A DNA stretch of 64,000 bases, from NCBI GenBank assembly GCA_003586115.2, contig QVOM02000053.1:4560700-4624699 (forward strand), given 5' to 3'. The stretch is from Salvator merianae (lineage: Eukaryota > Chordata > Lepidosauria > Squamata > Teiidae). Below the pieces are notes generated by a model that was not told the DNA's origin, did not search any database, and worked only from the letters and a program-made list of their open reading frames with translations. The position numbers and the translations under genes were made by a program. Position 1 is the first letter of the stretch. Each line of letters begins with the position of its first letter. Below are positions 34,984 through 45,752 of the stretch, one piece after another.

Positions 34984-35194
34984 GGCTACATTCACATACA
35001 GCAAATAAAGCCGCTTGAAAGCATCTTATGACTGTTCTCCAACCTGCCTCCAAACTAGTGCATTGGAAGTGCATTGTATGGCCTTTAATGCCCGCTGGAA
35101 GGGAATAAGCCAACTGACACATGACACATGCCACCTCTGAACTATCTTTGAACTACCTTCAAGGTGCTTTTATTGACTGTGTGTGAAGGCTGCC
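34984..35194. mobile_element. Family H MITE
   Basis: Ends GGCTACATTCACATACAGC and GACTGTGTGTGAAGGCTGCC are inverted repeats, and the match continues inward through AAATAAAG and CTTTTATT. Length 211 bp. Flanking triplets TAT and TAA match at two of three positions. The TIR resembles the right end of the family E copy at 41523 (GGCTGCATTCACACAC when inverted), so E and H are probably related. No coding. Confidence 0.65.
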
Positions 35195-35895
35195 TAAAGA
35201 TGAGAGAAACTTTGCAGTACAAAACTAGTTAACAATGGTGTCTTAAGTTGGCTACTAAATGTGATATGCATACTAATGCAAACCCTCTTTTAGGCTCTTT
35301 GTTTGGTGTACATTTGCTGTTTTGGGGTGATACATAAGTGGCCACCCACCCAGAAGTCTGCAATCTATTAAGGTTTGGAAAACATTCAGCTGCGAAAGAT
35401 GACAAAGCACGATATTTCCTAATCTGAGCAGCATCTTCCATCACTTTTATGCAGGGATCAGATTTCAACCCGAAGCCCTGCAAGGAAATGGATCGGACAA
35501 AAACAAGATAATCTTGTTTCTGTGTAAAGACAGCAGGTTCCATTAATAAAAGACACAGCTAGTATTACCAACCTCTGCTGTGCTGACAAGCAAAGGGGAC
35601 TTCAAAAAGATGAATTTCCCTCACAGATATAACACAGCACAGACTTAACCTATTGAGGAGCGATGGAGAGGTTGGGCATACGAAGCATACAGCTGCTCCG
35701 ATAGTGATAAGAAACTCTTCAGCCTTCACCTGGTGTCGTCAAAGGTGGTTGGTTGTGTTCCAAATAGAGCAGGTTGTACAACATATTCCTGCTTGTATAA
35801 TCCTTGAGGGAACTAATCTGGCTACAGAGGAACTGTAAAGGATGTATAATCATATTTTAGCATTTTTGTTTTCTTCCTGGCATCAGCAGAGAAAA
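35195..35895. other. No gene seen
   Basis: Unique sequence between families H and B. Confidence 0.4.
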
Positions 35896-36308
35896 GGGGC
35901 TTTTGCACTTTCCATCTTGGAAGGTTTGCAAGTGAACATTCTAAGTTGGAACAGCCCTCGCAGTGTGGTGGCCATTCTCAGTGTGAGGGCTGGAACATCC
36001 CAGAAACGCCTTTCCAGAATTCACAGTGTGAATGCTGCCTGGCTGCCATGACAGCAGCCGGGGAAACATCTGGCTGCTGCCACGGCAACCAGGGATGCCC
36101 CCACACAACTGCGGAGCTATGCTGTGCAGCGGTGTAGCATTCACACCTGGAAGTAGGTGCGAACGCTGTGTACAATTTTGTACTCCACAGCTAGTACAGA
36201 TCAGGAGCAGCTATAAGTCACTCCCAGTTGCTACGGCCTCCACGCAGTGTGGACATATTTAACTAGTGAGCATACAGACACAAACTAGTGTTAAATGCAA
36301 ACAGGCCC
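35896..36308 (+). mobile_element. Family B MITE, copy 5, with AAA duplication
   Basis: Left end GGGGCTTTTGCACTTTCC, right end AATGCAAACAGGCCC. AAA on both sides (35893-35895 and 36309-36311) is a 3-bp target duplication. The left hairpin TCCATCTTGGAA (35911-35922) pairs with TTCTAAGTTGGA (35939-35950), 10 of 12. Length 413 bp, non-coding. Confidence 0.8.
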
Positions 36309-38370
36309 AAAGAAATGGAAGCAGGACTGTTCAATAAGTTTACCTACCATACCTGGCCACCATTTTGGCTTTGGCCTTTCGAAGGTGTCCTGAGACAGGA
36401 AGCAAGGGCAGAAGCACAAAGCAAACCATTCTGTACTCAAGTAACTCTCCTGCAGTTTGGTAGCATTGTCAGCTATAGATTCCCTATGTCCAACCACTTA
36501 TTTTGCTCTCAGCCCACCCACTGTGCAAGAACATCAGTGCTGGGTAGAATTATAGAGGAAAATGCACCATCAAACTGGTGCCAGTCCTTCCTGAGATGTG
36601 TTGCCAGCAGAATTAGCATTGCATATTTCACAACTCCTATTGGGCTTTGTGCAGATAGACTCTTGGACAGTTCAAGCACAGCAAACACCAAAGATTTTAA
36701 TTGTGCTAATTTTCTTAAAGGAAAAGGAGAAGGGCATGCCAACAGCTCTTAACAGGCTTTTTTTCCCCCCATCAGAGAGCTGTTGTCAGCATCGGTGCCA
36801 CGCATAAAATATTCAATCTTCAAATTTGCCAGGGGTTGTGAGACTAGATTCAGGGATGAAATAGAACTGCATACTTTGTACATATGAAGGGAGGGAGATA
36901 GTTTAATTGTCCCTGCAATTCACAAATAGATTAAATGCACGCCTGGCGGCAGATTTATGAAACTCTTTAAAGCTTCTCAGCAAAGCCAACCAAAGGGTTT
37001 ACAGCAACTTTACACAATCTGTTGCTTTCCAGATGGGCTGGAATTCAGCTCCAAGCATCCGTTATCATTGGTGGTTGATGGAAGTTGGAGGGCGAATCCC
37101 CACAAGGGGCAGGGATGGGACCAGGAGATGCCGTGCCTTGTGCAAAGTGCTTGGTCATTGAGGTAAGAGATATAGAGACACTCTGCTGTCCTGAAAGCTT
37201 CACAGTTGTGGAACAAAAGCTGCGCCACACCAGAAATACCCCTGAAAGTTTTTGGTCGTTTTGGGTCTGATGCGAAAATAGCCCAGTTGGAAACTAGGCT
37301 TGTAAGTTGCCTCTACCCTTCTCCATTGCTCCACATGGAAGGAAGGGTTAGAACCTTAGGGGTTAACATCATCCCAAGAGTGGTCAGAGCAGGTTTTCAT
37401 GTAGGTTGACTCCTGGGGCAGGTGGAGCAGCACAGAGGTGTCCAGATGTTTAGATGTCCAACTCTTGGGCTGTCTAGGGACTAATATGGTGCCTGTGTGG
37501 ATGATCCTATAGTCGAAATAATCTGAAGAGTGACATGTTGAAAAAAACTGGTCTAGAAAGTTCTGAAAACAAAAACACAGCACCAGGTTACTTGCCTAAT
37601 ACACTCCCAGAATCTGCTACTTTTCTTGCCAACTTCCTATTTATTTATTTGTTTGTTTATTTTTCACATCTCATACTTAAAGAAATGTCTGATCTTTCCT
37701 GAGCCAATATCTTTTGAGGCTGTAATTCATGTGTGAACTTAGCGCAATGCATTTTGCATAATCATGTATCCCGTACACGAAGAGGAAGAAATTACGTCTG
37801 GCTTTGATAAATCAAAAACAAATTCTTACAGCATGTGCCACATCTACATACTTTTCAGATAAAATCTCTATAATTTGAAGTGCACATGCTTCGTTCCTTC
37901 AGTGTAAGATAGACTATTAGGGCAAATCAGAAAACCTTTCAAACACCACACTTCTAAGAAGACATAAAAAGGAACATCGGAGTTCTGTAACCTGATAGGG
38001 TATCTCCCACTTTAAGGTTGTTTATTAGAAGAATAGAGGTAGAATAAGTGTTAGACTATTTTTAAAAAAGTCAGATGCATAAGTGTGAGCTTCATGCCAT
38101 TATGGCAAGGTGAAAGAAATACAAGGCGGTAACAGGAAAAGAAGAACAACAGGAAGGTATATGGTAATATGTGGCGTGTCGGATGTGTAACTTTATCTTA
38201 CGTGCTTGATGGTTTCCTGTTCAACTCTTCTGTGACTCATGCAGCATCATTGATGCTAAGAAAGTGCTGATTTATGTATGGGAAGGTTTGCCAGCTTCCT
38301 CCCTCTCTTTGAAACATGACAGTATTCCACTGCTCAGAGTTTACAGGCTTGAGCACTGATGTGTTTCCAT
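36309..38370. other. About 2 kb unique, no gene seen
   Basis: Short frames only. A TTTA/TTTG tract lies at 37639-37664. No recognised repeat family. Confidence 0.4.
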
Positions 38371-38642
38371 CAAGCACCAACTGGTTCGGTCGGTTTGTGG
38401 CTTGCTGAGAACTGGGTGGTTTGCAGGATTCACATGTGAACCAAGCCACCCTGTTGTTCAAAAAACCCAGTTCAAAGCAAACGCGAACCATGGGAGGTTC
38501 TAATGAACCATTGTGAACCAAGGGTGGTTTGCAACCACCCTGTAGTTAAAAAAAAAAAAATCAAATTGAAGTGAACCCAAACCAAGGATAGTTGGTTTGA
38601 TTCAAACTGAACCACTACATTTCAGTTCATGCCCATCTCTAC
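38371..38642. mobile_element. Family G palindromic element
   Basis: Alternating blocks such as CTGGTTCGGTCGGTTTG, GTTTGATTCAAACTGAACC and a right end TTCAGTTCATGCCCATCTCT match the copy at 21262-21589. An A-run (38549-38561) lies inside. The left end is shortened. Confidence 0.6.
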
Positions 38643-40035
38643 TCAGGACTACAAGCATCCAAACAGGGATAACATAGCTCTGGTCTTCTTAATTTCAGCC
38701 CCTAAATTTATGGACTAAGGAGACTTGATGCTATTATGCATGTTTTGTTTATAAGATTTAGTATGCCTTATGTAACAAAGCATGCTTATATAAATGAGAA
38801 TTTGTATGGTGGTTTTTATATGGCAAGAATCTTTAACAGTGTATAATTTACATGATCCTATAATATTGTGTTTGCGTCAATGACAGATTCACATCTAGGC
38901 ATTATATATTAATTTCTAAAATGTCTTCTTCGGGTGGATTTATCCAACAAGCCAAAACACAAGATAAATGCCTTTCCCTCCCAAGCTCATCTACTAAGGC
39001 AAAGCAACCAAATGTTGACACAGCTTTATCTGTGATACTTCTCAGCCATCTAAACTTCCCATGATCAGAACGTCTTCTTTTTCACAAGCTCCTCAATACC
39101 TGCGTCTTCACAAATGGTTATCAATACATCACAGTTAAGCTGGATCCCTCTACATATCCTTTTGCAATCTGCACAGATGGGCTGAAAAACAGCTGCCTCC
39201 AATTATGCCACAAGTTAATGACGGATAAATTCAGTTTTGTGATCTTAGTTCGTTCTGGGGTTGCTCTCATTAGGCTCATTTTCTTGACCATAGCAAGAAA
39301 CTTCAGAATTCTAGGTATTATTGTTCTTATCTTAATCCAGATTGTAACAGATATTCATCAATAAGAAGTCTGAAGCTAAAAAACCAGATTCTTTAACCAC
39401 ACTTATCACTGATGTATCATTTCCCTGCCTAAAATACTTGCGACTGGAGCTCATTAAGGCTCTTTTAGTAAGCGATCATATGTCTTTTCTCCACTAAACA
39501 CTGCCCATCTGATAATTACCTAAACTAAAGCACTGAAATCTGGGATTTCCTGTTTTATAGGCATATGTCATTTTGCAGTGATCTGAATGCTTATTAAACC
39601 TAAGGGAATGCTGTATCTGTAGCACTGCTGCTGTGATCATCTTGTTCTCCCTTGATCAACTGCTTATGGCCAGCAGGGTATGTTTTCTTTCTTAAGGAAG
39701 AGGGAAGACAAAGAAAAGCTGGTAATTTTACGGCTCAGATTACTTTCTCAAGAGAAATTATTGCCATCTTGTACTGTTGCCGTCCTTTTAGGAATAACCA
39801 AATTTAATTAGAGTTTAAATTACTGGATCTTAAATACAGTTGCAAAATCTGGGTGAACAAAAAAGATCTCAATCTAATGCAGAAGAAGCCATGCAATCTT
39901 TTCCAGAGAGGAAAATCCATGGCCAGGGTACCAATACTGAAAACCCCTCTTCTTTGGGGTTGGTGCAGAATGCTGGGGGTGGCGTGTTGGGAACTATTGT
40001 TCAGGCCCAATTCAGCGTTCTAATTCGGACTTTTA
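38643..40035. other. No gene seen
   Basis: Unique A/T-rich sequence running up to the nested repeat cluster. Confidence 0.4.
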
Positions 40036-40430
40036 GGGCCCATCTACACCTAAGTTTTAATCCAGCTTTAGGCCACTTTCAGAGTGAGAGAAAGGAACAA
40101 GCTGCTCTCTTTTGACATTCTCTAACTCAGAAAAAACATTTTGGAGGTAGATAACGTGGAAAGTAAATGACTAGTCACTTTGCTAATGGGTTCTCTCACT
40201 CTGGGCCTTTCTGCACTTGGCTTTATTTTGGACTATATCCCAGAATAGGGCCCTGCTATCGACACGCTAATGCAGATTATGGCAGGCCCCAAGTGGGGTC
40301 TGCCATAGTTCATAGTAGCATACAGATGGCAGATCCCTATTCCAAGATATAATCTGTAATAAGGCCAAGTGCAGAAAGGGCCTCTGAAAGTGGCCTAAAG
40401 CTGGATTAAAAGTTAGGTGTAGATGAGCCC
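40036..40430. mobile_element. Family C palindromic MITE, copy 2, interrupted by family A
   Basis: Left end GGGCCCATCTACACCTAAG and right end GGTGTAGATGAGCCC are inverted repeats. 'TTTTAATCCAGC' and 'GCTGGATTAAAA' pair just inside. Flanking triplets TTA and ATA match at two of three positions. Family A occupies 40203-40382 with a TCT duplication. Removing it leaves the contiguous text 'CTCTCACTCTGAAAGTG', which is exactly the text seen in family C at 58152-58168. Confidence 0.85.
40203..40382. mobile_element. Family A palindromic MITE, copy 3, nested in family C
   Basis: 180 bp from GGGCCTTTCTGCACTTGGC to GCCAAGTGCAGAAAGGGCC, nearly fully palindromic about the central 'CAGGCCCCAAGTGGGG' region. 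TCT flanks both sides (40200-40202 and 40383-40385). This is the best-preserved family A copy, and its host site is verified by a paralogous unoccupied sequence at 58 kb. Confidence 0.88.
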
Positions 40431-40433
40431 ATA

Positions 40434-40811
40434 AGGCTATAAACAACTTGAGGCACAGATACTTGATGGAACGTCTGTATAGTCCTGTCAGTCAACTAAG
40501 ATCCTCAGAGGAGACCCTTCTGACAATCCCATCTCTTTTTGCTGTTACAACCACAGAGAGGACCTTTTCCGTGGTTGCCCCTAGGTTATGGAACACCCTT
40601 CCTTCTGACATATATTGTGCCCCTACACTGATGAACTTCCAGCGATTAGTAAAAACATGTCTCTTTACCCAAGCTTTTGGCATCTAATTCTGCCTAGGAG
40701 GGCAATGTGTCTGCATTTTTATTATATCTTAATTGTTTTATTGTCTATGCTATTTGTGAACTGCCCAGATATTGTGATATTGGGTGGTATAAAAAGCAAA
40801 TAAATAAATAG
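40434..40811 (+). mobile_element. L2-like LINE 3' end with reverse-transcriptase C-terminus
   Basis: A 79-codon plus-strand frame (40448-40687) contains 'RTFSVVAPRLWNTLPSDI' and then 'FQRLVKTCLFTQAF', the conserved C-terminal tail of L2/CR1-group reverse transcriptases (usually APRLWNxLP followed by FKxxLKTxLFxxAF). The 3' UTR follows to 'GGGTGGTATAAAAAGC' and an (AAAT)n tail at 40797-40811. The catalytic reverse-transcriptase and endonuclease parts are absent, so it is a 5'-truncated remnant. Calling L2 rather than another clade is inference. Confidence 0.75.
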
Positions 40812-41323
40812 ATATTTGGAGGACCACAGTTTGGGAACTGGGCAGCAGCAGCTGCCACTTATGAATTGTGATTATGAGACAGCACAGATGTGTCCTGGTT
40901 AGAAACCTCATTTCCACCTGTGCGAACCACGTTCTTGTGCACAATGGACTCAAGCATAAGGTGGGAAGAGGAAAATGAAGTTTCCCACCAGTGCCTTATC
41001 CTGTACCTCCCAACCCATACTACCGGGAGCATGAGGCATAGGTGGAGGAACAGAACTAATCCAGATAATCCTGTCTCAGACTAACTATACAACAGACACG
41101 GAGCTACTAATACCAGTGGTTCCCCTGCATCAACTCTTTTACTATCCTTTTGCACACGATGGAATACCATCATTTTACACATAAATTCCACAAGTGCACT
41201 GCAATGGCAGCTAACTATTTACTTCAAAGGATGGAGGATCATGGGCGTCCATACACCTCTATGGGAGTGACAGTAGGAGTTACTGAGAACATTAGGAAAA
41301 TTAAACATAAGAATTTCTAAGAG
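40812..41323. other. No gene seen
   Basis: Unique sequence between the L2-like LINE and a family E element. Confidence 0.4.
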
Positions 41324-41523
41324 TGCCATCATGTGCCCTAGAACAAAGCACCTCTGAGGTTTGCAGGTGGGATCCGTCACATGCCAGTCTGCCCCGCCCT
41401 TCTTCATGAATATTAGAAGCTAGAAAAAATAGATTAGAGCTTCGATGAGAACATGGCATCCACATGCTAGTGTCCCTCAGGAACTCCTGCGTTGCTTGTA
41501 TTGTTGTGTGTGTGAATGCAGCC
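41324..41523. mobile_element. Family E MITE, copy 2
   Basis: Shares 'CACCTCTGAGGT', 'CATGCCAGTCTGCCCC' and 'TTCATGAATATTAGAAGC' with 24211-24416 in the same order. The right end is GTGTGTGTGAATGCAGCC. The left end has decayed, so its boundary is approximate. Confidence 0.6.
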
Positions 41524-41900
41524 AAAAATACCCTTGCCTCTTTACTTGCTCCATTGTGTGACTGCCTCCATTCATTTATACATACTTCAGTTTGCCTGCA
41601 TAAAATGCCTTACATGTTAAGAGACTTTTCATGAACTGCAGAGTATTCTTCTCCGCAGTGAATCATACAGTTAAGTATCTTGATGGAGCCTCTCCAAAAA
41701 ACTAGACCTCTTCTCTTCATTTTACAGTTCTTAACAATTCACAGATCGATACAGTTCTGATCATGGGCATCTCAGTATCAAAATTGTTCATTCAGGAAAG
41801 CAACAGCTAGGATGAGAGAAAGATTATCTCTATAAACTATCAGAAAAAAAAAGGAGATGATATTCATCATAAGATGTTGGGCTCAGCTGCTGGTGAGTAG

Positions 41901-42038
41901 AGCTGCATCCAGACATCAGTTATTTATTCCACTATATTTGGATATTCTGGAATAAAGCCCGGATATTCCTGAATATCCATGCTTTATTCCGGAATATCCA
42001 AATATAGCAGAATAAATAACCAATGCCTGGATGCAACC
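41901..42038. mobile_element. Family D palindromic MITE, copy 1
   Basis: Starts AGCTGCATCCAGACATC and ends GCCTGGATGCAACC. Most of its 138 bp pairs with itself: 'TATATTTGGATATTCTGGAA' with 'TTCCGGAATATCCAAATATA'. No clear target duplication. Related copies at 45638 and 51080. Confidence 0.75.
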
Positions 42039-42140
42039 AACAAGAACCTGTAAGAGGGTTAGCCTTCAACATTGTCTTCTTCCAAGAAGATGCAGAGGAC
42101 TGAATGTGTAAAGCAGACACTTTCAGAAAGCTGTGCCCTA

Positions 42141-42225
42141 AGGATGTGCAAATTTCAATTCGGATTCAAAAATTTGTACAAAATTTCATTTTTGAATTTT
42201 TTTGCATCGAAACGGAAATGACTTT
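42141..42225 (+). mobile_element. Family G end fragment
   Basis: 'AGGATGTGCAAATTTCAATTC' followed by GGATTCAAAAATTTG and its near-inverse resembles the family G left end. Only about 85 bp, decayed. Confidence 0.4.
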
Positions 42226-42240
42226 TTCTACATTTAGAGT

Positions 42241-42634
42241 TTTCCAGGGAGACACTGGGTATTGAACTAGCAATCTGAAGGGCTGTCACAGTGCAGAAGG
42301 ATTGTCCCTATTCTCACTTGCACAAGAAGGAAGGACTGGAAACAATGGGATGAAACTTCAAGGGAGTAGATACAGGCTAGATATTAGGAAAAACTTTCTG
42401 ACCGTAAGGGCAATCAGTCACTGGAACAGGTTACCACAGGAGGTGGTGCGCTCTCCTTCGCTGGAGGTCTTCAAGGAGAGGCTGGATGAATATCTGTCTG
42501 GGATGGTTTAGTGAATCCTGCATTGAGCAGGGGGTTGGACTCGATGACCCTGGAGGTCCCTTCCAACTCTATGATTCTATGATTCTATCCTCAGCTTTGT
42601 AAGCAGCTTGCTCTACCACTGAGCTACAGTGAAT
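42241..42634 (-). mobile_element. tRNA-derived SINE split by a CR1
   Basis: On the minus strand the A-box part, 'CTGTAGCTCAGTGGTAGAGC', lies at 42615-42634. The B-box part, 'CTAGTTCAATACCCAG', lies at about 42255-42270. In an intact SINE head these are about 40-50 bp apart. Here a CR1 3' end (42297-42588) sits between them. The SINE flanks read continuously when the CR1 is ignored. Confidence 0.6.
42297..42588 (+). mobile_element. CR1 LINE 3' end
   Basis: The plus-strand frame (42302-42511) carries 'FLTVRAISHWNRLPQEVV' and 'SPSLEVFKERLDEYLSGM', the standard C-terminus of CR1 ORF2. It continues into the 3' UTR phrase 'GGGTTGGACTCGATGACCC' and finishes in the octamer repeat ATTCTATG (42574-42588), the CR1 tail. 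The 5' part is truncated. The frame is intact over 70 codons, so it is among the younger LINE copies here. Confidence 0.9.
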
Positions 42635-42640
42635 GTCACC

Positions 42641-43552
42641 AATTTAACCCCTTCTTCATCTTTACCCTCTTTTATCAGGTCATGTATTAACCAATCATAC
42701 TTTCACTGGTATGTTACAGTAGCATGATGTCATAATAGCCACGTTTGCTTAAACAGAATTGTATTAAAATTGCAAAACATTTTCACGAACAACAAAAGAT
42801 ACACAAAACACTGATAGTTAAAACAGTGAACATCCAATTCCACCAAAGAAGACGGAAGACCAGTCATGCAGATGTTTTGCGTGCCCTTAGGTCGCACTCT
42901 TTATAGAACTCTCCAACTGACCTTGTGGTGTGATCAGCAGGAGGGATAAAATTAAGAAGGCCTGATGGCAAGGGATATTTATATTGGGATGGGTGCCCAA
43001 ACTAAAATAACAGGGTTTGCAGATGCTCAATATTGTCCTTGAGGTACACCGTACTTATCCCACCGGAAGAAAATAAATAAATAACTGAAAATAGTGACCA
43101 GGAGAGGAGAGCGGTGGACAGAAAGCAGATCGAATCAGAAAGCAGCAAAAGCTTTGAAGAATTTGTTTAGGTTTAATTCTACAAATTTGTGGGTGACAGT
43201 AATAATGGTCTTTATAGGCCAAGCACTTTAGAGAGACATGAAAATTGAAAACATACCAAAACTAATGCTTTGTGAAAACAGTTGGTAAAATGTTTTCAGC
43301 TTCTGAATTACAGTGGTCTTTCGCTTTTGATAATGAGTGACAATTGCATCCTAATGCTGTTTCATTGATTTCTATTCCAGTTCAGCTCCCATGCTGAGAT
43401 CAGCCTGGGTATCAGAATATAACTGTCAACTCACCATGGGGAGAATTTTTTTTTTTTTTATCAGATCAGCTCCCTTTTTAGGGAAGAATTTTAATAGATG
43501 TGCAAAGGACAGACAAATTCTTATTGTTGTTTCAAAGACCCAACAAAACTAA
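42641..43552. other. No gene seen
   Basis: A/T-rich unique sequence with a T-run (43448-43460). Confidence 0.4.
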
Positions 43553-43845
43553 GGGCCTGTTTGCACTTACATTCTAGTGAGTGACTGATGCTCACTGACA
43601 AGGCCCATCCGTATGCTGCCACCACCATGCCCTGGAATGCTCACAGCTATTCCTGGACGTAAGTAGCTGTGGACAACTAAAACATTGTCCACAATGTGAC
43701 TAGGAGCAGCTAGTGACCTCTTGGAAAGCAGCACCTGCACCCTCTTCTGAGTGTGAATGCGCTGAGTGGCTGTGGCAGTCGTGCACCATGTTCCAATCGT
43801 CATGGCAAGCCCTACTGTTGCCGTGGCAATCCGGCTGTCCTGGTC
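43553..43845 (-). mobile_element. Family B MITE, copy 6, minus orientation, truncated
   Basis: Begins with the cleanest TIR in the window, GGGCCTGTTTGCACTTAC, preceded by TAA (43550-43552). The body is the reverse complement of the other copies and keeps the subterminal pairing AGTGAG...CTCACT. No matching far end is visible after about 43845, so it is truncated. Confidence 0.7.
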
Positions 43846-43973
43846 AGACCATCTCTACAATATAGATTTAAACTTATTAAACAGCCTCAAACAAAATACT
43901 GTAACTTGGGGTTGTGGGCAAGGATCATTTGCTGCAATTCACCATTTCTTTGGAGATAAGCATGACAAAATGT

Positions 43974-44165
43974 GAGTGCCTGTAGCTCAGCGGGAGATGA
44001 AACTGCCTGGAAAGCAGAGGGTTCCTGGTTCAATCTCCAGCCTCTCCTTGGAAGCAGGCAATGGCAAACCATTTCTGTATCTCGACCAAGAAAACTGCCT
44101 GGAGGTGCCAACACAGTCAACCAGGAGTTGGGTTGGCATGTTTGTTGTTGGGTGCCTTGTGCTGA
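43974..44165 (+). mobile_element. tRNA-derived SINE
   Basis: Pol III promoter-like boxes are visible: A box TAGCTCAGCGGGAGATG from 43983 and B box GGTTCAATCTCC at 44027-44038. The tRNA-unrelated body follows ('GGCAATGGCAAACCATTTC' then 'AACACAGTCAACCAGGAG'). No poly(A) tail or flanking duplication was found. A genuine tRNA gene is excluded by the missing acceptor pairing and the extended body. Confidence 0.75.
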
Positions 44166-45637
44166 CTCACATGAAAATACAACACTTTATCCCTTCTGGA
44201 AGGTGCCCACAAAAACAATCTTCACTTCTAAGTCTCCACATACGGGGGTTACAGGCACCTTGCAGTGAACATATTGTCCCATTGTAAGCATAATTACCAT
44301 CCAAGGTGCCTGTTCTGCAGGGCACCATTTTCCACCCTTACTACAGGTGTGTCAGATCACTTCTTAAAACAACACCTCTGTGCTCCAAAATGCAAGAGGT
44401 GCATGGCGATCACTTAGATCCACCCTTAATTTTTCTTAACGAGAATTGGGGCTATTTTTCATAGCTATGCTGGTCTTGGATAGGAAACCTATGGGCTCCC
44501 ACTGCATGCATGGAAATACCCAAGTTGGGGATGGAACAATGTTCAGTATTGAGTGAAACTTTAGATTATTTTTTTTTCCCAGTTTCACTGCAAGGTAATG
44601 TAGCTGCGTTGCTGCTGCTTGACTTTTTGCTTAATCCTTTGAGTGGATAGTTAATCTTTTTGTTATATTAGAATTAGAGACTTGGAAGATATGAATAATT
44701 AATCTAATTATGCGACTATCACTTTAATTTCTTTAATGTTTTGTAGATTTTATTTTTTTAAAAAACATACAGACATACAATCCAACTTCACAAATTGGTT
44801 TAGGATATGAAACCCTTTTAAAGGATTTTGTTTCATCAAATAAGTGCGATCTAAGGGAAGGGAGCATTACATTAAATTTAGAGTTATGCAAATGGAGAAC
44901 AGTTAATCCCAGAGTGCTTTGGACAAGCTTTTCAAGGTGCATTTCATGCATTTGTAACCTGCATTTAAGAAGTATGAATTATAGGAGTTACTAGTCCTTG
45001 CAAACTTCACTTTGCCTTAAAACTTCTAGGTGCTTATTCAGAGCTATAAATGTAGGAAATACTTCACCAAGAAAGATTATAATTAATACCATTAGTCTGC
45101 ATAAATTTTGCATCCATTAATTTGTATCTATTGTTATCATACATATTTTTAAAACCTAGATGTGTAGCAAGTGTACAAGAAATCTGGTTTAGAAGAGGCA
45201 AGTGAGCAATAAAAGCATTACTCCTAGACCACATTCCAGCTTGGGTGATAAAGGCTCTAGTGAGCGCAGTCACCTCTATGCTGCCTGTAAGGAGTACTCT
45301 TTGACATTGCTTCCCACCAAAAACATCTCTTTGTTTACCTGTTTGTACCACAAGAGCAGCTTAATCCAATCAGATTGCAACAGGAAATCACTACATGAGA
45401 TAGCAGTGCCCATGCCTCAGACAAGAGAGCTAAAAGATTAAAATTAAGTTGAAGGCACCCAAGCTGAATATTTGATTTAATTGCTGCACCTTGTTTACTT
45501 GTCCTCGGATGCCCAAATGTTTACAAATCTTTTACTTATTGCTGTTTCCACCTAAGCATCTGCCTCCACATCTTAAGGGTATTTGGGGATGGTATAAGAG
45601 TAGGTGCCCTCACCCTATGCTACCATGGTCCATTACC
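44166..45637. other. No gene seen
   Basis: Mostly A/T-rich unique sequence, no repeat recognised. Confidence 0.4.
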
Positions 45638-45752
45638 CTACATCCAGATTAGGCTATTGTAATGTGCTCTAAATAGGGTTAACCTTGAATATCCATGTTT
45701 TATTCCAGAGTATCCAAATATAGCAGAATAGGTAAGTGACATCTGGATGCAG
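45638..45752. mobile_element. Family D palindromic MITE, copy 2, decayed
   Basis: The right end 'TATAGCAGAATAGGTAAGTG' followed by ACATCTGGATGCAG matches 42003-42035. The left end 'CTACATCCAGATTAGG' is a decayed partner. About 115 bp. Confidence 0.65.

Noticed and set aside
36288..36752. 154-codon plus frame
   Set aside because: Begins inside the family B right end and shows no domain.
40036..40430. Repeats with regular inverted arms considered as CRISPR or as a structured RNA
   Set aside because: Dispersed copies with target duplications and nested insertions identify transposons; no evenly spaced direct repeats occur anywhere in the window.
43983..44038. Possible tRNA gene
   Set aside because: A and B boxes are present, but there is no acceptor stem and the sequence continues into a SINE body.
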